Part shown: positions 33,394 to 42,581 of the stretch, one piece after another
Layout: every line of letters starts with the position of its first letter
Numbering within the stretch: position 1 is the first letter of the stretch
Origin: Mitosporidium daphniae
Lineage: Eukaryota > Microsporidia
Direction of reading: 5' to 3'
Length of the DNA: 64,000 nucleotides
Assembly: GCF_000760515.2 (NCBI RefSeq)
Contig: NW_013546511.1
Coordinates: 1-64,000, forward strand
Program-made: the position numbers and the translations under genes
Notes under the pieces: model-generated
Database searches by the model: none
What the model saw: the letters and a program-made list of their open reading frames with translations, nothing else
What the model was told of the DNA's origin: nothing

Positions 33394-34554
33394 ATGACTT
33401 TTGCTGATTCCCTAGTAATTGGGGGTGGTCCGGCTGGCATTCTAACCATCGCATCATGCCTTGAATACTTTCCGTCGGACCATCGGATTCTGTGGGTCGA
33501 TCCGGCATTTAAATGTGGCTATTTATCGATGCTTGACAATGTCCCAAGGTACAGATTTCCCATTTCCTGCCCTTAATTTAGCAACACTCGATCCAAATAC
33601 ATTAAACAAAGCGTAAATCATTTTGCATCTATCAAGCCTCTCGTTTTCAAGAAAGGATCGAAACTAACGCAACTGATGGATGGCCTGCATGAAGATGAAT
33701 TTTACCATTTAAGTCGATATAAAGAGATTTTTCTGGAATTACAAAATGAGCTCTTGGTAGCGTTTCCATCGCGAATCGTTATGAAACAAAGCCTGATTTC
33801 AAAATTGGAATACAATAGTGGCGAAGATCTTTGGACGGCTAAAATCGGTGATGGAGATGACGTTTTCTGCAAAAATGTTTTTATTGCAAGTGGCTCTCAC
33901 CCCAAAGTTGACATTGCAGGGTTTATTCCTCCGTGCGCATCTATTCCTCTTGAAGTTCCCCTTAACGAGGGTCCTGAGCTAAATGAGTTTATTACATCAT
34001 CAGACATTGTAGCCGTTGTGGGCTCGAGCCACTCGGCTGCCCTGTCGCTTCGAAACCTTTATTCGCTTCCCATCAAACCTTTGCAGATTATTCATATCAG
34101 AAATCGCCCGTTTTTGATGGCAATAGAATCCCCAGACAAAGATGTCATTGTCAACGACAATCTTGGCCTGAAAGGCAAGGTTGCAGAGTGGATCTCTGAA
34201 TTTTATGTCCGTTCGTCTTTGTATCCTCCGATGAAGATTCTCGAGTATGATGAATGCACGTTTGATGCCGCGTTTTTCAAAAAGAACGGCATTACAAAAT
34301 GCATCCTTGCCATTGGCTATGAAAGAAATTCGCTTCCAAACATCTACATTGACGGCACGGAATTAAATCCAGTTTCAATATTCTCAGAATGTCACACGGC
34401 AAATCTCAACGCTGGGTGTGCAAAGATTCCGCGCGTTTACGGGGCTGGAATAGCGTTCCCCCAAAAAATTTATACAAAGGAAGGGTCAACAGAGCTTAAC
34501 ATAGGCATCTGGAAATTTGCAAAACAGCTGAAGGAAACCTTCAAGAATATGTGA
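33394..34554 (+). CDS. FAD/NAD(P)-dependent oxidoreductase, subfamily unknown
   Basis: Two exons (33394-33548, 33582-34554) with a 33-nt intron give 375 aa. The N-terminal dinucleotide fold has the FAD motif LVIGGGPAGILTIAS. A second Rossmann motif (VAVVGSSHSAALSLRNL) lies near residue 185. FIASGSHPKV is the usual return turn of pyridine-nucleotide oxidoreductases. There is no CxxC redox pair, so a thioredoxin-reductase role is unlikely. The single-component layout is reminiscent of flavin monooxygenase-like or bacterial-type oxidoreductases. Substrate unknown. Confidence 0.7.
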
Positions 34555-34687
34555 TGTGTTTAATGGAAGACTAAAGCGGTTGCCGTACGCATTGCTGGAT
34601 ATGAAGCACATGGAAATAAGACCAATATATATACACTGCAGGATAAAATCGTTCACTCCCTGTCCCTCCTTCTCGTCCCGTTTCCGA

Positions 34688-36436
34688 CTACATTAATTTA
34701 GGGTTATTGCGATAGATGGTTCCGTGAGATGGCCATGAAAAATACAGGAACGAAAGAGTAGTGATGCCGTTTTTAAGGCAGCCAACGACGCAAAAATTAT
34801 GGTTAAAGGCAAGGCGCCAAATGGAATCCACATCATTTATGAGATCCCTGATGTGGCGCCCAGATGCGGTCTCCCACATGCGAAGAACTCGATCAGAGCC
34901 AGCAACAATGATGGTCGAATTTGCCTGTAAAAAGGCCACCGCAGCAGCGTTGTCGGTTCGTAACCTATGGATACACTCACCAGGCATTTTGATGGCCCAA
35001 ATCCGCACCGAACCATCCGTAGAAGAAGAGACAAGACGCTCAGAATCGAGAAAGGAAAGCGACCCGATGATGCCTCGCATTCCTATACAATAATAAATTG
35101 CACTCAAATGAATACCCTCCAAAATGGACAGACATTGACCGGTCTTGATATCCCAGAGCAAGATGTTCGAATCCATGGCGCCCGTTGCAACCATGTTGTC
35201 AAGGATTGCAACAGAGTAAATTTTGGCCATATGCCCTATAAGAACATGGAGGCAATGGCCGGTGCTGATTTCCCATATCCTTGCCGTTGAATCATAAGAC
35301 CCAGAGACGAGAATGTTTCCATCGACGGCAATACACCGGACCGCCGCCGTATGTCCCTCCAATAAAAATCGAGTGGACATGCTCTCCAAATCCCAAACCC
35401 GCAGGGTTGCATCTCTGGAACCCGAAATTGCCAATATAGAATGAGCCCCTGTGAGAGGAGAAGCAACCAACGAGGCGCATCTGACGGTAGAGGAATGTCC
35501 TCGAAGAATACCGACACATAACCCTGTCTGGATGTTCCATAGACGAAGTGTACGATCAGTTGAGCCAGATAGGAGCAGATTCCCAATGGAGTGGATGCAC
35601 CAGACCCCGCCAGTATGGCCAAGCAGTGCAAAAATCACCTTTGGCGGCGAAATCTGCCAAAGAAGCACCGAGCCATCGTCAGAGGCACTAGCAAAGGACG
35701 AATCGGAATCCAAAATTTGAAGGCACGTTATAACGGCACGGTTGTGGCATGGAACGTCTATCCGTAAAGGAGGGGCATGGAACCAGGCAAAGCGCATCGA
35801 CCTTTCGGCCAAAAGATGATCAAAGAATTTTTCAAAACTCCTGCCCTCACCAGGCGAGGAGCAAAAATGGCTGGAAGAGGAGCCGCCTATGGAGTCTTCG
35901 TCCAAGTGTTTCCTCCAAAGCTGCTCCATTGGATCGACGAGCTCCCTCCACCGCCGACTAACACATCTTGCAAGTAGCATAGAGTCGGCGTCAAGATGTG
36001 TTGCAATTCGTGCGCACATCTCGTAAGGAAGCACAGAAAAGGGATCGACTTTTAGATGTGTCCTTAGTCTGACCACCAGACTGGAAAGCTGTGATTTGGA
36101 AATGTTGAGAGGAACTTGGTTGAAAAGAAAGTTGATCCTTTCTGCTGAAGAAGCGCTACAGAAGCTTTGATATAGGTTTGTATTTACAAGGATTAAAGAA
36201 TCATCTGAACAGATGATTGAGGAAAGGGTATCATTTCCCTCCTGTTTGCCGCCATCATTTTCCTCTTGATCGAGCAGTGGCGCCGGGGAAAGCATTTTTC
36301 TTTCCTCAAACAGAGGGGCAAATATCACCGCACCTGCAGGAGGCGGCGTATTGGAGATAAATTGGGAAAGCGTTGTTAATTTATCAAATTGACATCGTGG
36401 CAGCGGCTCCCGGGCCGAGTTTCTGGACTTTTTCAT
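34688..36436 (-). CDS. F-box/WD40 protein (Cdc4/Fbxw7-like)
   Basis: The frame is open from 36436 to 34688 but contains a 33-nt in-frame intron (35083-35115), giving about 571 aa when removed; this restores LSILEGMRGIIGSLSF at a blade turn. An F-box is near residues 130-175 (FSVLPYEMCARIATHLDADS and RRWRELVDPMEQLWRKHL). Seven WD40 blades follow with G-H and W-D turns (TDRTLRLWNIQTG, YDSTARIWEISTG). Such proteins bring phosphorylated substrates to Skp1-cullin ligases. Cdc4/Fbxw7 identity is likely, but Met30-like function is possible. Confidence 0.85.
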   Translation of the reverse strand: MKKSRNSAREPLPRCQFDKLTTLSQFISNTPPPAGAVIFAPLFEERKMLSPAPLLDQEENDGGKQEGNDTLSSIICSDDSLILVNTNLYQSFCSASSAERINFLFNQVPLNISKSQLSSLVVRLRTHLKVDPFSVLPYEMCARIATHLDADSMLLARCVSRRWRELVDPMEQLWRKHLDEDSIGGSSSSHFCSSPGEGRSFEKFFDHLLAERSMRFAWFHAPPLRIDVPCHNRAVITCLQILDSDSSFASASDDGSVLLWQISPPKVIFALLGHTGGVWCIHSIGNLLLSGSTDRTLRLWNIQTGLCVGILRGHSSTVRCASLVASPLTGAHSILAISGSRDATLRVWDLESMSTRFLLEGHTAAVRCIAVDGNILVSGSYDSTARIWEISTGHCLHVLIGHMAKIYSVAILDNMVATGAMDSNILLWDIKTGQCLSILEGIHLSAIYYCIGMRGIIGSLSFLDSERLVSSSTDGSVRIWAIKMPGECIHRLRTDNAAAVAFLQANSTIIVAGSDRVLRMWETASGRHIRDLINDVDSIWRLAFNHNFCVVGCLKNGITTLSFLYFSWPSHGTIYRNNPKLM

Positions 36437-36550
36437 GTATTTAAAAATAATATCAACAACAAACCCAAATTATAAAATGGCTCAAGTTTCGGTGTCCAAA
36501 CGCCAGCCCCCTTTATTCACATTTTAAATTCCAAAAGGATCAAAAACAAT

Positions 36551-37000
36551 TCAATCGCGGACCACTTTGCCCCATCCGCCGCGGCCGGGGTCGTAGTCTT
36601 CTCTGTATTCGTCCCGCACCTGACCTCCGCTCTTTCCGCGGCCATACTGGCGCGACTCGCGGAAGCCCGGATCCAAGTCTGCGCGGATGACTCGCTCGTC
36701 GACCATGGAGCCATTTATGTACTTGACGCAAGCAAGGGCGCTCTTGTGGAGCCAATACTCGACAAAGCAGAATCCGCACGGGGTCTTGGTGACCCGATCC
36801 AACCCCATGATGATGCGCTTGATTTTGCCGGCCTTGGAGAAAACCTCGTAGATTTGTTCCTCTGTGGTGTAAAAGGAGAGGTTTCCCACATAAATTGTGG
36901 CTGTTTTTTTCATCAGGCTGTGATACTCGTCATCGGTACCCTGGAAGTACCTGTCCTTGTACTTGGAATGTGTGCACAGTGTGGGCACAAACCTAAGCAT
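36551..37000 (-). CDS. CBC2: nuclear cap-binding protein subunit 2 (CBP20)
   Basis: A single exon encodes 149 aa. The N-terminus [15 protein letters not shown] is the cap-clamping segment. RNP2 (IYVGNLSF) and RNP1 (GFCFVEY) frame the RRM, and [20 protein letters not shown] is nearly invariant in eukaryotes. The C-terminus [13 protein letters not shown], after [17 protein letters not shown], contributes cap-binding Arg/Asp residues. CBP20 pairs with CBP80 on nascent capped RNAs. The length matches the family. An AATTTAATT-type box is just upstream of the ATG. Confidence 0.97.
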   Translation of the reverse strand: MLRFVPTLCTHSKYKDRYFQGTDDEYHSLMKKTATIYVGNLSFYTTEEQIYEVFSKAGKIKRIIMGLDRVTKTPCGFCFVEYWLHKSALACVKYINGSMVDERVIRADLDPGFRESRQYGRGKSGGQVRDEYREDYDPGRGGWGKVVRD

Positions 37001-37219
37001 CGGGACAAATTAAAATTAAAACCAATTAAATTTCCACTCGTTTTGGGCGAGCAATTCGGCTCGCTTTGGATAAGCAATGGCGATTTATCTATAAAATGGG
37101 GAACACATGTGCTCGCAATTAGCGGTCACACGGACAAGCATTGCTATACCAGCTCCGTGGCAGCGGCGGCTGTTCCAAGCACATGGGCCGAGGGGCTATC
37201 CCTAAAAATTACCATCGAA

Positions 37220-37713
37220 TTATGAGAACGCTTTCCCCTCTTTCTTTATCAAGGAAATGGCGTTGAGAAATGCAGATATTACAAGAAGACCGCCTGGAAT
37301 GAGAAGAAAAGTGATGGCAGTCGCAATTGAGGACAAAATAGCGCAAGAAAATCTACAAAAAAACATCATCCGCCGCTACATTGCATAGGCTATTGATCGA
37401 TAAAGCTGGCTTTTCATGGCCGAAAAGAAGCGGGCAGGAAGCGAACCATCTTTGAAAATACGGCCAAAAACCGGAAATTCCATGATAAAAACGACAACCG
37501 AAACGCACCTATTGAAAAGTGATCATTTTGCAGCATTACCATGAAACTATGCAGTAGATGGGGATGTAAGCAATCAGCAGAAACGGAATGCCGATCAGGC
37601 CGAAAAGCGATGTTCTGGAAAACCTAGCGATGGGAGGTACAAGCATACCACTGGGCTAGCTGTTTGTATCGAGTTTGGGAGTATGCAATATTTTTTCCAA
37701 AGTTGATGGGCAT
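37220..37713 (-). CDS. TVP18: Golgi membrane protein Tvp18-like
   Basis: Four small exons (37713-37649, 37623-37540, 37508-37380, 37352-37220) give 136 aa; no single exon is long enough to stand out alone. The joined protein starts MPINFGKNIAYSQTRYKQLA, and the splice brings QLAQWFSRTSLFGLIG, as in Tvp18 (x-G-Q-W-F). Four hydrophobic segments follow, including VVVFIMEFPVFGRIF and ATAITFLLIPGGLLVISA, ending LIKKEGKAFS. Tvp18 resides in late Golgi vesicles; its job is poorly known. Introns are 25, 31 and 27 nt. TTAGGG/CCCTAA boxes lie upstream at about 37850-37880. Confidence 0.75.
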
Positions 37714-37959
37714 CGCGGTAAAAATTGAAATCAGAAATGGTTGTGTTCCACTTTGATCACTTTGCCTGATCGGATCAACAATTTCGTAAATTTTAACTCT
37801 TCCGCGTCAGTAACTCCAATTTGATTTAGCGTGCCTCAAACCCCGTACATTAGGGTTTCAAATGGGATGACATTTAGGGTGCATGTGCACTGCACCTCCA
37901 GCCTTTGCAATGTGGGATTCAACAACAAGTTGCCCGGTTTTGTACACAAGTTTGAAATT

Positions 37960-38918
37960 TTATTGCTGTAGCTCTTTGATCAGTTGGATGGTATGTTGCG
38001 GCGAAGCTACGGCGTGTCCAATAACGGAGGGATGGTGGTAAATCTCGTAATCGTTGCCGCCCTACCGATTGGATTAGCATGGGTTTCGTGTATACCTGGG
38101 ATGTTTTGTCGCCAAAGAAATGGATTTCCTTGAATCCCTCCTTTTCCAGATGCTTCAGACAAAAGGTCTTATCCCAGCCCTTGGGAAAGATATCGATCGA
38201 AATTTGGCCGCCAATCGAATATTTGAGGTTGTATTGGGGAAAGGTAGCCTCCAGCTTTTCAATCAATGCTTTCCTGATGGATGTTTTCTATTCCATAAAT
38301 GGGGCCTGATAACCTTGTCCAGGGCCTCAAACTCAAGCCGTTCCTCGTAGCTAAAAGCTCAGTTTGTAAGGATTTTTACCTGCAGTTTCTTCCTATTGGC
38401 GAGACGTTGATCATTCCGTTTCGAAACTCGATAAATGTTCCCCTTTGGTAAAGATTTGACAGCAGCTCTGTTACCTCTTCTTTGGAAGGTCAATATCGGC
38501 AATTTCTCTTAACAGGAAATTTACCAGCTTTTTGTACTTGTCTTCGCCAAGATACGCAATGAAGCTCTGTTGTAACAGTAAGGGGTCCGGTGTGACTTAC
38601 GCCCTGGTATATCAGCTCGCCCTTTTTATAGGCCTTTAGCCCATTTTCGGAAAAAGAGTAATCAAAAAGCGAAAGTGCTATGGCATCAACAAACCAATAC
38701 GTAACCTTCGCCTCGAAGCTGTTCTTGCTGCTTATCCATATCGGATCCCCCGACAAACCCGATTGCAGCGGTCTTTTTTAGATCCTTAAGCGCCGTGAGC
38801 ATGGCCTCATCAATGGGCTATCAATAACCGCATGGCCTAGTGGTACCTTCCTCGCCAGTGTCAATGTACCATCGACGTCGAAAAGAAACAATCGTTTGTT
38901 GCCATCAGAAAACGTCAT
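37960..38918 (-). CDS. PMM: phosphomannomutase
   Basis: Eight exons (38918-38847, 38817-38706, 38677-38601, 38566-38475, 38442-38380, 38350-38306, 38273-38096, 38061-37960) rebuild 246 aa, exactly the usual PMM size. Marks: HAD nucleophile motif DVDGT (residues 14-18), [65 protein letters not shown] and GGNDYEIY. The enzyme converts mannose-6-P to mannose-1-P for GDP-mannose, glycosylation and GPI anchors. Introns are 28-34 nt; the sixth (38274-38305) has a GC donor. A conserved reading [13 protein letters not shown] is obtained only with that GC-AG splice. Confidence 0.95.
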
Positions 38919-39048
38919 CGTCAACGTGTGGGGATCGTGATGATACTGGGCTCAAAAATAAAGTTGCAACCCCCCCCATCATGATTAAATGTGTGTTGAT
39001 GATCAACTGATAGCATATTTTTATTAAATAGCATTTTACTTTTAAAGA

Positions 39049-39663
39049 TCATTGCTGTGGATGGGGCTTTTCGAAGCCGGTACCATGGAAAGCCTTTGGG
39101 GATCGCGGGACAGAGATCTGCGCATATCTAGAACGGTAAGAGTTGCGAAAATGCCCACCATAGGCGTTTTCGGGGCCTTTAGTGGGGCCTCCCGAATAAT
39201 AGTCCAAAATTGTCCGGTACACCACGTAGTCTCTTTTTTTGTACATGGAAACGGCGAGCACATTTGAAGGTCTGACGAATAGATCGACAAAATAGGCATT
39301 CTTCCTGTCCGACACCTCCTCCAGTAACTGCATGAGCCTTTCAGCAACCCCTAGTCTTCTAAACAGAGGAGACACGGTGAGGGCTGTCACATGCCCATGG
39401 AACTGGTCGCCTTCTCCGTCAACATTCCCCATCACTACGAAAATGGCAACAGCAAGCCTTACCATATCCCATGGGAATGCCAGAAGGCGATTCAATTAGT
39501 ATGTTAAGCTCTGGCCATCTAGCCAAGTAATAAAGATACATCTCTACTTGATACTACATATTCTCAAAAGCTATTTCCTTACGTTTTCGGTAAAGCTGTC
39601 AAGGTTGATATTGGAAATGCGAAAAAGATCCGTGGCCTTAAATGGCCTATAAATGGATGCCAT
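39049..39663 (-). CDS. NAA20: NatB catalytic subunit Naa20/Nat3
   Basis: Three exons (39663-39583, 39553-39463, 39434-39049) give 185 aa. The start MASIYRPFKATDLFRISNIN matches Naa20. GHVTALTVSPLFRRLGVAER is the GNAT acetyl-CoA motif (R-R-x-G-x-A), and FVDLFVRPSNVLAVSMYKK and YRTILDYYSG follow. Naa20 with Naa25 acetylates Met-Asp/Glu/Asn/Gln N-termini. Introns are 29 and 28 nt. It is divergent from Ste14, with 36 nt between ATGs. Confidence 0.94.
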
Positions 39664-39699
39664 TGGTTTAAATAAAAAAGGTTAAAATTTACCATTCCC
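39664..39699. promoter_or_regulatory. 36-nt bidirectional promoter, Naa20 / Ste14
   Basis: The gap between two divergent ATGs holds GGTTTAAATAAA and AAAATTTACC. These are the same A/T box types seen before other starts. No other promoter sequence is available unless it lies inside coding regions. Confidence 0.55.
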
Positions 39700-40476
39700 A
39701 TGGCCGCGTTTTGGTCCTCGCCTTCGCCTTCGCCCTCTGCGCATTACCAATTTGCAAGCATCTCATTTTTGCTGGGAATTGTGTTCGGCGCATCCGTGGC
39801 ATGCACCTTGATGTGTAGCTGTTTCAGACTAACCGCCCACATTGGATTTCTGTCTTTATTCCACTTTTTAGAGGCATTTCTTCTTTTATTTGTACACAGG
39901 AGACAGTCTCAACATGCACATCTTACCATTGAAAGTAGGCAATTTGTGCATCTCACCTTTAGGATAGACTTTTTGCTGTTTGATAACATTTGGTATTGGG
40001 TGGCTATTTTGACCGGCCTTGTTGAGCATCTGTGTTCGTACCACCGTGCCCGTTCGTCGCTATCGTTTGCACTCGGACTTTTGATTACGTCGTTTGGAGA
40101 ATTTCTTCGTGGATGGTCAATTCTTGAGGCTGGGGTGCAGTTTTCTCATGAAATAATCAACATCATGGACATCAAAAATGCGGACTCTAGCCATAGGAAG
40201 CTTGTTACTCATGGTCCCTATCGGTAACTTTACTCGTACATCTTCAGCCTTATTAGACATCCCTCGTATACCGGGTTCCTTCTGTGGGCACTTGGGCAGC
40301 AATTGATTCTCTCCAACATCATAACGCTGTTCCTTCATTTTGTCATATTGTGCAAGTTTTTCCACGACAGGATTAAATACGAAGAGACCCAATTGGTTAT
40401 GGAATTTGGCGATCAATATAGAAAATATCAATCGAAAACGGTGTCTGGGATTCCGTTTGTCATCAATAAATTTTAA
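39700..40476 (+). CDS. STE14: isoprenylcysteine carboxyl methyltransferase (Ste14/ICMT)
   Basis: Two exons (39700-40223, 40248-40476) with a 24-nt intron give 250 aa. Five to six membrane segments are visible. The catalytic C-terminus reads HRKLVTHGPYR, then IRHPSYTGFLLWALGQQL across the splice, and KYEETQLVMEFGDQYRKY. H-x-L-V-x-x-G-x-Y-R and R-H-P-x-Y-x-G are SAM-binding ICMT motifs. The enzyme methylates farnesyl- or geranylgeranyl-cysteine ends of Ras/Rho-type proteins at the ER. Confidence 0.95.
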
Positions 40477-40572
40477 TTCGGCAACACATTTACTGATGTA
40501 TGAAATAAATAAAAGCTTTCACAAGTGCGGCATCAATTTGATTGAATGGTTGGCTGATCGGTCCGGTCTTTA

Positions 40573-41121
40573 CTATTCCTTCAATGGCTCGTATTCATAA
40601 ACGGTGCTTGAAAACTCCACGGCTGACGGGAGATGGTGTTGTATGTACCATAAATACTTTTGGTGAAGTGAGGGATGTGCATTGTATACTCTAACAAGCC
40701 TTTTGTAAGTCCTGCGCTCATATTGCTTGAAGGAGGTTTTGTCGACAAATGGGCTTCTAAGAATGGACCATTTCCTCACATCATATCTCAGGGCCAATGG
40801 GCCCGAGGATCCAAAGCTCATCAGGCATGCTACACGATGGCAAAATTCCGCATAATTTACAAGAGCAGATTTATCTGAAGATGTAAGTTGCACGTCAATG
40901 GATCTAGTGCAAGTGGAAGAATCCTTGCTTTTGCGTGTGAATATATCTCGAATCGACCCCACATCTAAGCCTGTTGAGGCGGCATTTTTATCGGCTGCAA
41001 CAGCAGCAAGCGCTTTTTTCTTTTCGAAAATCTCAATCATCCCATTGATGGTTTCATTTGATATGCCAGTGGCGCGTGCATCGGTAAACACCCTTTTTGC
41101 CGTGACAATGAGACTATTCAT
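40573..41121 (-). CDS. RSM10: mitochondrial ribosomal protein uS10m (Rsm10/MRPS10)
   Basis: A single exon encodes 182 aa from the ATG at 41121; an upstream non-ATG extension of 13 codons exists. The C-terminal half is the S10 fold: LRSPFVDKTSFKQYERRTYK, then RLVRVYNA and a final strand with LPSAVEFSST. The N-terminal about 85 residues are a basic, mitochondrial-type extension. An AAATTTTAATTTTAAAATT box lies immediately upstream. Its presence implies mitochondrial translation, hence a mitochondrial genome. Confidence 0.8.
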   Translation of the reverse strand: MNSLIVTAKRVFTDARATGISNETINGMIEIFEKKKALAAVAADKNAASTGLDVGSIRDIFTRKSKDSSTCTRSIDVQLTSSDKSALVNYAEFCHRVACLMSFGSSGPLALRYDVRKWSILRSPFVDKTSFKQYERRTYKRLVRVYNAHPSLHQKYLWYIQHHLPSAVEFSSTVYEYEPLKE

Positions 41122-41255
41122 TTCATTAATTTTAAAATTAAAATTTGGGCGAAATAACATTCCATGCTGCTACTTTATCAATGTGCCAGATTTTAGGATT
41201 ATTATTGCAATAATCTTCAATCTTATCAGACGTACAAACAAATTAAATTTGTACA

Positions 41256-42556
41256 ATGATCCTAGAGGATCCCGCTCTTCTCCTTGACGATCGGCTATCC
41301 CAACTTGTCATTGACCAGTCATTTCCGATTCCCATTTCAAGTCGAAAATTTCTTGAAAACGCAAGCGTTGCTGCAAGAAGACGGACCAGGCAGTATGTGT
41401 TCTCGCAATACTCAAAAAAGATGTCCATTTTGCCCGTGAAAGAGATTATCCGAGAGATTTCTTCATCTTCTTCTTGTTCCTCCGATGGATTGTCAAAATA
41501 TGTTCGCTCCATCTCACAGATGCTTCAGCGGGACATTGACCTAGCCTCCCCAATCATTCAAAGGTACGAGTTTGTTGTTTCTTCTATTTATAGACATACT
41601 GAGAGGTATCTCTCGATTTTTATGGGCTCCTCTATGGTTGAGTTGGACATTACCAGCAGATATAGACAAAAAGTTATCTGGAAAAGCCACAATTCTCACA
41701 AAGGAGAAGAAAATCAACAAATCAACAGCAATATCCAGCCTCCGGAACATGAAAAGCTTTCTTGTGCAATCAAAAAAACTAAAGCCTGTCATGATGACCC
41801 GGAAAACTTTACGGAGCTGTGTGTAAATGCACTATGTACGTTCTCCACAGGAGAAATGATCAACAATATAACGGGATTTCTACATGAAGTTTCTATTGAT
41901 GACTTGGCCCAACTTGAGGCTTGCAATAGCAATTTTTCGGTGTTAGAAACCATATCCAATAGGGAAAGGTTTCATGTCCTTCTTGGACCTGCCAGGTTCA
42001 TCAATCATGACTGCAATCCCAATGTAAAGGTACGCGGCAAGCACACCAGTCTTTTTGATTAGTTTGTAAAAAAAGGACATGAAATTTCAGTACAGGCCAT
42101 TCGTCCCATAAAGCTAGGAGAAGAGATTTTGGTCTCTTACGGGATATCCTATTTTGAGACAAACAATTCTGGCTGTCTTTGCAGAACATGTGAAAGGTAC
42201 CTTGAGACACAATTTTTTTTAGAAATGGAAAATTTCAGTTTGCCACAAATAACTGTGTTGCCAAGGAAAATGGGCATATTTATAAGGAGAATCTAGAGTA
42301 CCTTCTTCGGCCCCGGCGTCTTAGAGCAGACATATTCAGCGACCCGATTCCGGTTCAACAATCGGGCCATTCGACCGATGCAATAGGCTGTCCCTGGAGA
42401 TCCGCCTCCTTTCCAAGCACAAAGTCAAAATCGAAGCTGTGCGAAACATGCAAAATTCGATTCTCCGACTATGGCAGGTATTTAATTTGCGAGCGTTGTA
42501 ATCGGCATTGGCAGACCTATGGGTGCTATTGGCCGCTAAAATTTTCTAAAAATTAA
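41256..42556 (+). CDS. SET9: Set9/KMT5-type histone H4K20 methyltransferase
   Basis: Three exons (41256-42029, 42063-42196, 42223-42556) give 413 aa. The SET core reads GPARFINHDCNPNVKF across the first splice, then IRPIKLGEEILVSYG and SGCLCRTCER across the second. FINHDCNPN and the SYG/CLC post-SET resemble Suv4-20/Set9 proteins. The C-terminal 60 residues add a zinc-type pair (LCETCKIRFSDYG, LICERCNRHW), as in fungal Set9. Introns are 33 and 26 nt. The transketolase ATG follows 25 nt after its stop. Confidence 0.88.
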
Positions 42557-42581
42557 ATATCATGAAACCCCAATTCACGTC

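Noticed and set aside
36746-37225. 159-codon plus-strand ORF over CBP20
   Set aside because: Shadow of a highly conserved minus-strand gene; no family match, and it runs through the CBP20 promoter.
37847-37880. TTAGGG units as telomeric DNA
   Set aside because: Only two separated copies in a promoter; not an array.
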